A stretch of DNA of 64,000 nucleotides from Glandiceps talaboti. Its lineage: Eukaryota; Hemichordata; Enteropneusta; Spengelidae. A program made the position numbers and the translations under genes. Position 1 is the first letter of the stretch; every line of letters starts with the position of its first letter. The stretch lies in assembly GCF_964340395.1 (NCBI RefSeq), contig NC_135556.1:5340001-5404000 (forward strand), in the 5' to 3' direction. Below, one piece after another: positions 35,756 to 45,669 of the stretch. The notes under the pieces are model-generated. The model was not told the DNA's origin. It did not search any database and worked only from the letters and a program-made list of their open reading frames with translations.

Positions 35756-36000
35756 CATATGGACCTTATAAGTCAGTCCGTATAAATAGATGTAAAATCC
35801 GACGTTTCGAATAAAAATTCTTTTTCAAGGTATTATCGGCAAGCTAGGTAAACACAGACATGTTAGGTAAACACCTGAATATATCTGAATGTTATGGAAC
35901 AGAACGACAACCGCGCGTGATTAACTGTTATACGTGTGAAAAGTTCGCACGCACCAAATAGAACCCAATAGAACACGCCTGAAATTTAAAAAAACTCTGA
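35756..36000 (-). repeat. 3' segment of the Penelope-like element (pLTR-like)
   Basis: On the minus strand this follows the stop codon of the GIY-YIG frame. It ends with TTGAAAAAGAAT, TTCGAAACGTCGGATTTTAC and a CCATATG edge beside the TACA array. An inverted, diverged copy of its last ~150 bp is at 36841-36986. Penelope elements are known to carry such repeated ends. Confidence 0.7.
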
Positions 36001-36656
36001 TTAGACTGGAAATGACGAGAATAATCTATTAATTCCAAGGGGTTCCAGCGTTCCGAGACGGAAAATGATTTCCTCTTCCTTTAACCTCAATACTTCACCA
36101 GAAACCTTACAAATTCCTGAAATATACATATCTGCTACACTGTGATCGTTGGTAATGAAATGCATAGATACGGGATAGTTACGATTTTTTAGTCTGGTCA
36201 GGCGGAGATGTTCCACAAAACGATCACCAAGACGACGTACAGTCGAACCTATATATATATATATATAAAACATATTTCTGGCATGTAATGCAATACACTG
36301 TTCTTAGGGCCAAAAACGTGATTAGTATTAATAATGAAACGACATGTACCACGATCGCATGGAAATGAACCAGCATTAACTTCCAATTCATGTTGTTCTG
36401 TATGGACCACCATATCTCTAAGACTGGTATCACGACGCCAAGCTGTTAAAGGTACTTCAGGAAGTAATGAATTGGTAACCCCATTAGAACGTAAGATGCT
36501 TGTATATAATGTTCTTAACTCTAGTGGAAAAGGGATGGTATGTAAGAGCTAATATGGGACGATCGTTATCACTCTTCTGATCATGTGATTTGATACAAGC
36601 TTCCCTAGACAAAGATGACAAAGACGCATTGGTAACCGACGTTGGATAGCCACGCT
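36001..36656 (-). pseudogene. Penelope-like element remnant with GIY-YIG endonuclease
   Basis: Minus-strand reading gives RGYPTSVTNASLSSLSREAC, PILALTYHPFSTRVKNIIYK (typical of the region after the Penelope reverse transcriptase), WRRDTSLRDMVVHTE, GSFPCDRGTCRFI, VYCITCQKY, then LYIYIYIGSTVRRLGDRF and EHLRLTRLKNRNYPVSMHF, ending EEEIIFRLGTLEPLG. This is the linker plus GIY-YIG nuclease (R in RRLGDRF, E in the EEE block). Breaks: the reverse transcriptase core is missing, cut at the tetranucleotide array at 36658; a stop after KHLTF; a frameshift with loss of about 15-20 residues between FGPKN and VYCITC. The YIYIYIG codons are an expanded AT run. The usual role is target-primed insertion of the element. 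Confidence 0.85.
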
Positions 36657-36657
36657 G

Positions 36658-36691
36658 ATACATACATACATACATACATACATACATACAT

Positions 36692-36731
<40 letters not shown>

Positions 36732-36835
36732 ACATACATACATACATACATACATACATACATACATACATACATACATACATACATACATACATACATA
36801 CATACATACACACACACATACATACATACATACAT
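36658..36835. repeat. (TACA)n array
   Basis: TACA units with two short CA runs. It forms the 5' truncation edge of the Penelope remnant. Confidence 0.97.
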
Positions 36836-36840
36836 ATTCC

Positions 36841-36982
36841 ATTACATTCATATATGTTCAGGTTTTAACCTCACATTTCTGTATCTCGCCGATTTTTTGC
36901 TTTGAAAAAGAATATTTATTCGAAACGTTGGATTTTACATCTATTTATACGGACTGATTTATAAGTTCCATATGCATTTCTT

Positions 36983-36986
<4 letters not shown>
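36841..36986 (+). repeat. Inverted second copy of the Penelope 3' segment
   Basis: Contains TTGAAAAAGAAT, TTCGAAACGTTGGATTTTAC and ATCTATTTATACGGACTGAT, and ends CCATATGCATTTC next to another TACA array. It mirrors 35756-35905 in the opposite orientation. Confidence 0.8.
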
Positions 36987-37014
<28 letters not shown>

Positions 37015-37020
37015 CATACA

Positions 37021-37052
<32 letters not shown>

Positions 37053-37257
37053 GACATACATACATACATGCATGCATACATACATACATACATACATACA
37101 TACATACATACATACATACAGACATACATACATACATACATACATACATACATACATACATACATACATACAGACATATAGACAGACAGACAGACAAACA
37201 GACAAACAAACAAACAAACAAACAAACAAACAAACAAACAAACAAACACACGTACAT
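36987..37257. repeat. (TACA)n-(GACA)n-(AACA)n array
   Basis: TACA with single GACA and CATG changes, then GACA units (37180-37204) and about thirteen AACA units (37205-37250). Confidence 0.97.
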
Positions 37258-37937
37258 ACACATCTGTCTGTTGGTCTGTGCGTATATGTGTGTCATCTTC
37301 GGATTAACGTTACATCTTTAGTGCTTCATTGTGTCACAATTAAAACTGTCGTTTAGATGTTATTCCTTAGGCTTGATAAAACCACCTACTTAACGGGTAC
37401 CTTCATGGCATAAAACGTGAACAGGAAGCTATACTTTCGTCATTTATATTGACTACATCACATACAATGTCTATCACAGCATATGTACAGTTATTGTATA
37501 CTGTATTACATCTAAAATTCACATGACAAACATATTGTCATATATTGGAAAGTAAAACACAACACTGTTTTAGCCATTTTCTTAGGACGTCGACTCTAAC
37601 GAACATCGTAGTTCGTAATTTCATGCAAAGTAAAAAGGATAATATTGTTTATTCCACCAATAACGTTTTAATTTAGAATATAACCAAATGTTTGCTATGA
37701 CATTTATAATTCATTTCTTAATTATAATAGTTTAAAATATTGTGATCATACAGGCTTGACGACAAACATCTTCAATAAATTTCCTTAATTATTATAGTTC
37801 AAAATATTGTGATCATACAGGCTTGACGACAAACATCTTCTTTTTCCCCCTTCACGTGTAGATGTGACATGATACGATACGTTACGATACAATGGAAATT
37901 GATTGAGTCTTGTCGAGGGCAGGTTTGAAGTAAAACC
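37258..37937. other. Non-coding; ~65-bp tandem duplication at 37718-37841
   Basis: AATATTGTGATCATACAGGC and TTGACGACAAACATCTTC are present twice, about 65 bp apart. No gene seen. Confidence 0.55.
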
Positions 37938-38387
37938 TTAAAGGGAAGCGCCACTCCAGGAAATAGATGTATTTTCATAACATTTGGAGAGTCATTTCAT
38001 GATTTCACATCACAGTATTTTCGCGCGATTGCTAGAAACACCAAATTGGAACTCTATATCTCAACTATTGTTCTCACACATCCACCGTTGCCTCATGGGA
38101 CTTAACATACATATGCACTTTTATTGGTTACACGTTGAATATTCATGTCTAATAGCAAAACACTATGGAGTCATTAATATTTAATGTACAAACCGATGAA
38201 TATGTATGTTTGCGTATTCCCATGGTGATGCAGCCATGGTAACTTGTGAGAACAACAAATATGACATAGTTTCACTATGGTGTTTCTGGGCAACCATGCA
38301 AAATTGCCATGTGATGTGAAATCATGAAATGACTCTCCAGAGCACCAAAGTTTAAGAAAATACATCAGTGGTGGTGTTACCCTTTAA
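37938..38387. mobile_element. TTAA-flanked MITE (T2/piggyBac-like), 450 bp
   Basis: The left end TTAAAGGGAAGCGCCACTCC faces the right end GTGGTGTTACCCTTTAA. Long inverted arms share GGAGAGTCATTTCATGATTT and TTCACATCACA, AGAAACACCA and TTGTTCTCACA. TTAA at each edge is a probable target duplication. Xenopus T2 MITEs have TTAAAGG ends and TTAA duplications, so this matches that class. No coding. Confidence 0.85.
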
Positions 38388-39186
38388 AGTCGAAAGACAT
38401 TTTCACAAATGAGAGATTTATCAAACGACATAACAGGACAGACCTCCACTTAAAACAGAGATCAGAAAGTCAAAATTAGCAACTTAATGCATCCAACAAC
38501 TAGACGTTTGTGGTCTTTTTGTATCAAATTCTGAGGACAAAAGTATAATAACATCCATTACCAACGATTTCTCAGTAAACTTTGTTTTCCAAAAGTAATC
38601 TGTTGATGCTGCCATAGGTGCTGTCAATTTTAGAATTAGTTAATGGAAGGTGTTTATGACCTTTCAAAAATACCCTACCTTGTTGAAATAAAAATGAAAG
38701 CTGTGAAATAACATTTAAACTGTAAGTTTATCATTGACAACCAAGGGACTGAGTTCAGGAAAGGGTAGACATAATTTAACGTCACGCTCGGAAACCTTCA
38801 ATTCTAGATTTGAATCACCCCAAACTATGTACTTGATAGTAATGCATCACATCACAATAACGACTGAGATATATTTAAGCATGTTGCATGGTAGATGTAA
38901 GGTATCAATGCAGTAGGGTAGCCAAACAACTAACTCAATACAGAGCAGAGGGCGCTATTTCAAAGCGGGATCGTATGCTACAACTTCATAAAAACAGAAT
39001 GTATTCTAGTGGATTATTTAGTCGTCCTGGTTACAGAGAATAATATCGTTTCATAATGCGTTCTTGCATTGAAGGCTGAAATAAACAACTAAACAAGTAC
39101 TGTTTGGGAAGATGAACTTACTTGGTGGGAAAATTCTGTCAACTTCTCTTTTCAAGTTTTAGTGTTTTATTTTCTAACTCCTAATA
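38388..39186. other. Non-coding region
   Basis: No feature recognised. Confidence 0.5.
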
Positions 39187-39510
39187 AGGCCTAATAAAAA
39201 AATATGTGGTTCCGATTACACTCAATTTTAGAATAGGTGGGGTAGGTAGATTTTTTATATTATTTTATTATATTTTTTCTATGTAAGTGTCTAGTTCAGG
39301 TTTTCCATTGTTTTGTAAGCGGTCTCTGTTGTTATGTCTTCCTATCAGATCATGTACAGCCATTACAGATTGGAAGAACAGTTTTAAATTTAATTTGACT
39401 TTTTAAGTTGATGTCAGATTCTGTATCCACTATTTCTTGTGAGACTTAACAATTTTTGCGATTTTATTATTTTTTTTCTCAAATACGTAAAAAAAAAGTT
39501 TAGGATAATG
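39187..39510 (+). mobile_element. AGGCCT-ended MITE, copy M2 (right end lost)
   Basis: Begins AGGCCTAATAAAAAAATATG then TGGTTCCGATTACACTC, AATAGGTGGGGTAGG, ATGTACAGCCATTACAGATT and GGAAGAACAGTTTTAAATTT, and reaches CAAATACGTAAAAAAAAAG. The right terminal block is missing. It shows no nested insert at the place where M1 has one. Confidence 0.8.
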
Positions 39511-39930
39511 AAAATAAAACGATAATTAAAGTTACGTTTTTCATACACACGTAGTGAAATAATAAATTTAAGATGTTTGGCAACTCATCGGCTTTAATTT
39601 TGCCTAAGACCTATGTTTCTCCTGACTGGAACGACCTCATATTTCTTCAAAATAGCGAAATAATAAAATGGACAGAACTGAAAAAATCACAACACCACTG
39701 ATTGTACAGGTAAGATGGCGACTCCGAGTCCACAAAACGTGTATCTGAGTGTCAATTAAGCTTATAGCTTGTTCTTTAAATTCGGAACCGCTGAACAAAT
39801 GATTTCACACTTTCTTTTTGACTTTATTTGTCATTTCTAAATCATTCAATCTGTTAAGTTATGATTATTAATTGAAAGTATCACTAACATGTACACAGTC
39901 ATGCACCTTATTTTTTTTTTATTTCTTTTA
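39511..39930. other. Non-coding region
   Basis: AT-rich spacer before the duplicated block. Confidence 0.5.
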
Positions 39931-40505
39931 TTAACCGACCGACCGATCTATCATTTCTAATGAGTTAAGATTAGAAATATAGAATTAAGTACGGCCGACC
40001 TAATCAGCAAACCAAAAGTCTGCCTTTTTGAGAAACCAGCGGCCAAATTTAAGATTATGCGTATTTGCGCTGTAGGTGATAGTGGCTTTTCAGTACAGAC
40101 ATAATTCAAAAAGCTCCTAGTAATTAAACCTGTCGATTTCGTAATACCGGCGTCGTCCGCGTGCATTGACGTATTGGTATACAATGTTTTCAAATTCTAT
40201 GACAGGACAGTGCTATCTGTCTTGTAACACAGATCAGTTTGAGAACCAAAGTTTAAGAACAATACTCCTACGATCGAGAGAGACCACTTGTTCAAGACCC
40301 GATCCTATTAAACAGTAAAATGTTACCCAAGCTTCACAAAAGCAGGCGAAATCTATGAAAGAAGTATTTGGCATGGTTGCAAAGGAGCTAATGTGGTGAA
40401 TTAGGATTTTCAATTTCTATGGAATGGTCAACTTTGCTGACGTTTTGATTGTAATTTATCATCACTTTGCAGACAATTTGTATTACAACAACTGTTATCA
40501 ATGAG

Positions 40506-40536
40506 CAGTTCCCGTCATGTCATCGGGATGGACAGT
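40506..40536. repeat. 31-bp inverted repeat, left member
   Basis: Exact inverted partner at 44086-44116. It lies 8 bp inside the left edge of the 3.7-kb block, whereas the right member is 117 bp from the right edge, so it is not a simple terminal repeat. Confidence 0.9.
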
Positions 40537-40741
40537 TCACTGCCACACGCTCGACCATTCAGTGAACTGGAATTTTTCAGCGTCACGAAATATCATGAAT
40601 ATTCATGAGCATGGCTCACCGCCATTCTTCCCCAAGTCTTCGGAACTTGTCGGCAGAAGTTTCGCCCTTTGTTTAAAAGATTCGGTAGTTTTCGGATGTA
40701 AACATGCCACACGTGCCACTATATACGACGTACGAAGAAAG

Positions 40742-42201
40742 ATGGCAACTGCTGAAAGCGGTAAGTACGAGCTCGTACGAGTTATCATCCCTTTTTGACC
40801 TATTGATCTGTCTGGCAGCGAGGTCAGATTTTGCTCAATAGTCCGTGCTAAGTTCATGGGTACATATGTAAGACTAAATGTCTTTTTAGAGGTTTCCCTT
40901 TGCATATATCGCTGTAGTCAGTCTGAAAGAGGATTTTCCAAGCTTTACAACGAGGGGTCATAATTTTTTGTCGGACAATGGGGCGCGATGGGGCGCGTTT
41001 TTTCGGGAGCAGTGTAAATTCTCGGTGATCAGAGCGAGAGTGTTCACGTATTCAACACTGTGTACTATGTGTGACACGTTGTTTGTCACTGTCAGCCTAG
41101 CGCCTGTTGACTTTCTTGGAGTAGATTTGTTTTGGCGAGGGAATAGCTATCTGAGTTCTAAAACGAATTTCTTGAAAACGTAATCACGGTAACGTAAGCC
41201 TTATTTACATGCGTAATAGTGGATGAAAGCTTCGTTGTGTTGTGTGGTCATTGTCGATCGATCGTCGGATATATGCGTGAGTAAATGGATTAGATGCGTA
41301 GACGTAGACGTACATCGTATGCAAAGCATGTGTATACAATCGTAAATGTAATCATATGTTGACACTTGGTAGGTAATGACAATGTAACTGTTACAGATAA
41401 ATTATTTGTGTCAATTTTTGCCAGCTGCTTTCAATATTGGTCTATAGAGTACTAATGAATTTTTTTTCGTCCGACAGCATCATCGTCAGTCTTACTAGCA
41501 CCATCCACAGAGCCAAAGCAAATCGAGCCAAGAGATATCAAAATTGAGACTAGTGTAAGAGGGTATGTGAGACATATTTCCGATATCACGTACTGCAATA
41601 TCTTATTATTACTTTGTGTCACTTGCTTATGATCTGACATAGTAAACATGCACTTGAAACCAGGCCATAAAACAAAATGTAATCCAAGATGTGATAATTT
41701 TAATAGTAGTAACAACAGCAGCAACAACAACAACAACAACAACAACAGATATGGTTGATAGTGCTCTGATAACCATCATACCCAGCACATTATGTTACCA
41801 GATTTGCCCGAGTTCCAAAGTTAACAGAATTTTACTTTGAGTAATGTCATTTTGTAATGTGTATCATCTTAGTTATTTCTATAAATTTATTCTAGTTAAT
41901 TTTATCTGCTGTGTATGCATGGTTATATTTTATTATGATCCATACAAATGTTTTTCTTTTGTTTTGTTTTTATAGCTATCAGGCTCTCTGTGACTGTCCC
42001 ACAAGTGTATAGATGGATTTACATCCGGAAGTCGACAACCCTCATGATCTAACTGCTATTGATGAATCCAGATTAGAAGTAAACAAGAAACTTGTTGAAA
42101 CAAAATAGGCGAAAAAAGAAAAACACATTGAATTGTACGAGGAAGTCGATGACCTTCTCACTATTGAGATAGTAGAAATAAACCTTCAATCTAAAATTTA
42201 A
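40742..42201 (+). pseudogene. Small three-exon gene or pseudogene with two in-frame TAG codons
   Basis: Exon 1 (ATG at 40742 to 40760) has donor GTAAGTAC. Exon 2 (41478-41562) has acceptor TCCGACAG and donor GTATGTGA. Exon 3 starts at 41976 after TTTTTATAG. Phases join cleanly (1, then 2), giving MATAESASSSVLLAPSTEPK, QIEPRDIKIETSVRG, YQALCDCPTSV and a TAG at 42010-42012. The same frame goes on as MDLHPEVDNPHDLTAIDESR, LEVNKKLVETK, a second TAG (42106-42108), then AKKEKHIELYEEVDDLL and TAA (42199-42201). The part past the first stop is charged, low in repeats and looks coding. The start lies in a local GC-rich, CpG-bearing patch (about 40.5-41.0 kb), and AATAAA-type signals occur at about 42.72-42.77 kb. 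Product: 46 residues if stops are obeyed. The family is not recognised. Confidence 0.45.
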
Positions 42202-42790
42202 GTTGCTGTGATCACAACAGTCCCATATGGATACATTTACAAAAGGACAGTCTGTTTTTCAACTCACTTCATAAATCTTCTCCAGGAAAGAACATTATCA
42301 AACTCCTGTACATATTTGGTGGTTTGTAACACAAAACTCAATCTCTTCTTTTTGTCTACTTCTAGCTTGGACTATTTACTAGGTTGATCTTGACTATGTC
42401 CTTGTAACATATACCAGGATTAGTGCAATCTATTTCATGTAACAATGACAGCCAATGTAGGTACCACAAAGTTTAGTTGTGATATTACCATACCAAACAT
42501 GTTCCTCAATGATTGGCTTATCTGTTCTATTGAAGTAGTATCTGGTTGATGATTCATTCAAACTTGACTTGTTTTTGAGAAGACTCTTATGGCTCATTTA
42601 TAAGTTAAACACTTCATGGGGGCCATGAACTGTCAAGCTTTGGATAAACATAAAATGATGTAATGTGAAAGATAACAACAACTCTCTGCAGTTGTATTTT
42701 CAATACTTTATTTAACATGGAGAAAATAAATAAAAATGAATATGTAATATATATATGTGGCTAATAAAATATATAAATACATAAAATATA
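42202..42790 (+). other. Likely 3' UTR of the small gene
   Basis: AT-rich, no open frame, with AATAAA-like signals at about 42725 and 42763. Inferred only from position. Confidence 0.3.
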
Positions 42791-44085
42791 TCATCTGCTT
42801 CAGTTTACACTTTGTAACATGTATTGAAGTTCACTTGTTTGCAATGGTCCTGGGTCCTGCTATAAATAGTTTTCTTTTCAGCATGTCAGTCAATATCTTC
42901 ACATTTGACTTTATGTAGAGGAAGACTTTCATCTTGTACAAATGTGCAATTTTTCATCTGTTGACGAGAGAACCAGAAATTTAAATTAGACATTGATTTC
43001 AATTTAAATCACTTCTGAGTAATATCACGGGACAATTGTGGAAACTGTTTCCAAACAAAACAAAAATATAGGTGTGCGTGCAAAGTCTTGCATATGAGAT
43101 AAAATTAAAGTTTTGATGTGATGGAACAAATCAGGTGATTTGTTACTAATTGTCAGTCACGGCCAACAAACAAGAAACCCCTGAACATCAACCAAATAAG
43201 TGTGCTGATTAGTATTTCTTCACACTAATACATGTTAAGGAAATATCGTTTCAATGGGTACAAAATACTTATTTTCACCAAATACCATATCACTGTTTTA
43301 TCAGCATAAATATTAATTCTTAGTATTTCCAAGTCACAATAGTACCCACATTTGAATTTATATTCTCAACAAAAATATTTCGATCAATTTAGAACAAATT
43401 ACATTAATTACAATCAATTGAAATCTTACCCTTTAACACGTTTTTTGTTTATACAGAATGTTATTCCTTAGTTCACAACCTTACGTGTTTTAGCCAGTTA
43501 TAAAAGATAATATACACATTTGCCTGTGCTAGTCGTCGCCTCGCTCCGTAGCACTGAATACACCCGTACTGATAGGAAACTGTGAATGCCTATCTGGCAC
43601 TTGCTCTGATGTTGCGAAATAATCAGTACATCGGTTATAGTATTGCTCCGGTTCGGAGCAATGCGACGACTTTCGTTTTAGATAAAATGTAGCAAAAAAG
43701 GCACGAACGAACGACTATCGACAGTGTACTAGTGACAGTGTAGTCTCGAGTCCCAATCAAGTAGCATTGTGTTGAGAGGTGTTCAGTTTGACAATTTATC
43801 CTTTAAAAAGTTATATTGACAGCTCTTTTTTATCCAGCATGTAGTCAAAATTTAAAACTGAGAAAGAAGAGTACCATATTTACCCTGATTTTAAAAGCTC
43901 AGCCACGCCGAAAACTCCCGTAAGCCACGAACCATAGACGCCGTAGGGTACGATTGACCATTGAAGTGCTCGACCATGTAGACAGGAAGTTAGGCGTGGA
44001 GTAATGGATATAAGAACAAACGCGCGTAACCTCTGACCAGTTGACTGAAAAGATGACATCATCGATCCTCTCATTGGCTACTTGT
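42791..44085. other. Non-coding; possible inverted repeat at 43530-43672
   Basis: GTCGTCGCCTCGCTCC at 43533 faces GGAGCAATGCGACGAC at about 43656, a roughly 16-bp inverted pair about 140 bp apart, possibly a small degraded element. No coding exon is seen. Confidence 0.45.
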
Positions 44086-44116
44086 ACTGTCCATCCCGAT
44101 GACATGACGGGAACTG
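44086..44116. repeat. 31-bp inverted repeat, right member
   Basis: Exact complement of 40506-40536. Confidence 0.9.
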
Positions 44117-44571
44117 ATGAGTAAGCTAAAGTAACTGATATATAGCAAGTTTATACGATGTTTGATTAATGCAAACGTGGCGAAAAGTAGTGCAAACTGT
44201 TTGCGGTACTTCATAATACTAAAGCTCTCGTACAAAATAATTTATCGCAATCAGCTACCCTTTTGTGCCTAAAAACAAAAACACGGCAATAAACTCCAAA
44301 AATTAATAATTATAGGGTTAAATTCAATTGAATTGAAATTATTTCACCAGGAAATGAAAACAAAATATATATTCTTTGAAAGTAATACAAAACAGAATTC
44401 TTGTGAGGGTAATGGAAATAATTCCCAAGGAAGTAATCAAAGTCCATGGATCAAACGTTCATGAAAATTACGGCTAATTTTTGGGGTACGAGATGATGCA
44501 ACAAAATATATCTCCTGTGAATAGTGATGGAGATTATGTCGTTCGAAAATGTATTAATATACACAGAAATT

Positions 44572-45669
44572 CTCCCAATACCGTGTTGCAAATGAAACGG
44601 ATAGAAATAAATAAAAAAAACATACATTAAGAAAAGAAATTATAGAGGCAAGTTAAAGGGTTGGAAAGATGTAGTCATCTCCTCAAAAATAAATGTTTTA
44701 GGTATTACTATCCAATTTTGATCCTACATCATTACGTTAACATTGTTCTAAAATATAGTTTGCAGGGTTGATATAACAGTATCAGAGTCGAACAGTCAGA
44801 GGCGATTACTCGGGAAGGTATTATGTTGACAGACCAGGGTGACTCTGGGATAGCCTTTGTGCTGACTGGAACTTGACAGACCCACAGTGACGTACGTAAT
44901 ATAGAGCATGCAACAATCCCTGTTATGTAGTGCCAAACCTGAATGGATTTCTGTCGTAACTGGCTGTGTGTATTCGTGGGAGCAATTCCCAGCACAAACC
45001 GAATTATACAAAAAACCCACATGGTTTAAATGCTGTCCGACATAAAAGAGATCCAAGTCCCAGAATGGTCAGGACTTGATCCCACCGCTGTCACCACATT
45101 GATAGTTTCAAAGGCACTGGTTGTTTCCCACAACTGTCACCACAGTGAATTTATGTGAATGCACTTAGTCAATAAACACGTTTGTGTCAAACTTGAAGGT
45201 CAGAAGTCCCAAAGACTAAATAAACATACTCGCGACACTGTCAAGACCTAACCCAGTATCCCCACTCCACTCCACCACACTGACACAGCAGTGGGTTGAT
45301 AATATGTTCTCATATTATAGTACAGCGGTGGCAGTGGTGGGATGCCAAAATCACGAAATAACATTAGACAATACGAGTCAAAGTAAACGTGATCTTCTCC
45401 TTATTCCATTTTCTAAAAAAAATTTAAAAAGTGAGCCCCCCCCCCCCCCTTTTCCCCCAACCTTCCCATTATAACTACTGAAGGCACTTTAAGAGAAACG
45501 AACTAACATTTTCTTGTTTTCCACTAGCTGGGGATCTGTAAATGTCAGTATTTGTGTCCTAGTTTTTGACGGTTTTGTTTTTCGTTTTGGATTGTTTGAT
45601 ATTCTCTTTATTATAATGAGTCTTTCATAGTTTAGTATTGTTTTCGACATGTATATGTAGAAATCGAAA
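44572..45669. other. 1.1-kb block present only in duplicate copy 1
   Basis: Copy 2 goes straight from ATACACAGAAATTATGGG to AGTATCTGTATTTTATC (50195-50240). Here about 1.1 kb intervenes. It includes a C run (45427-45439) and minus-strand frames of 86-96 codons with no recognised domain. Probably an inserted repeat; the family is unknown. Confidence 0.6.

Larger units (their letters stand above)
40498..44233. other. 3.7-kb block absent from the second duplicate
   Basis: In copy 2 the flanks meet directly (CAACTGTTAAAATGATTTATC at about 49865-49884). In copy 1 they are separated by this block. A 31-bp sequence starting CAGTTCCCGTCATGTCATCG lies at 40506-40536 and is inverted exactly at 44086-44116, with weaker similarity continuing inward on each side (TTCAGTGAACTGG, TTCAGTCAACTGG). 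The block could be an insertion with imperfect inverted ends that carries a gene, or ancestral DNA deleted from copy 2. Confidence 0.75.

Noticed and set aside
36001-36273. GIY-YIG homing endonuclease in an intron
   Set aside because: The upstream LTYHPF and WRRDTSLRD blocks place it in a Penelope-like retroelement instead.
39957-40193. 78-codon minus-strand frame in duplicate copy 1
   Set aside because: The frame is not kept in copy 2, where indels break it, so there is no sign of coding constraint.
40506-44116. 31-bp inverted repeats as true transposon termini
   Set aside because: They lie at different distances from the block edges defined by the empty site (8 bp versus 117 bp), so they were reported as an inverted repeat without claiming terminal status.
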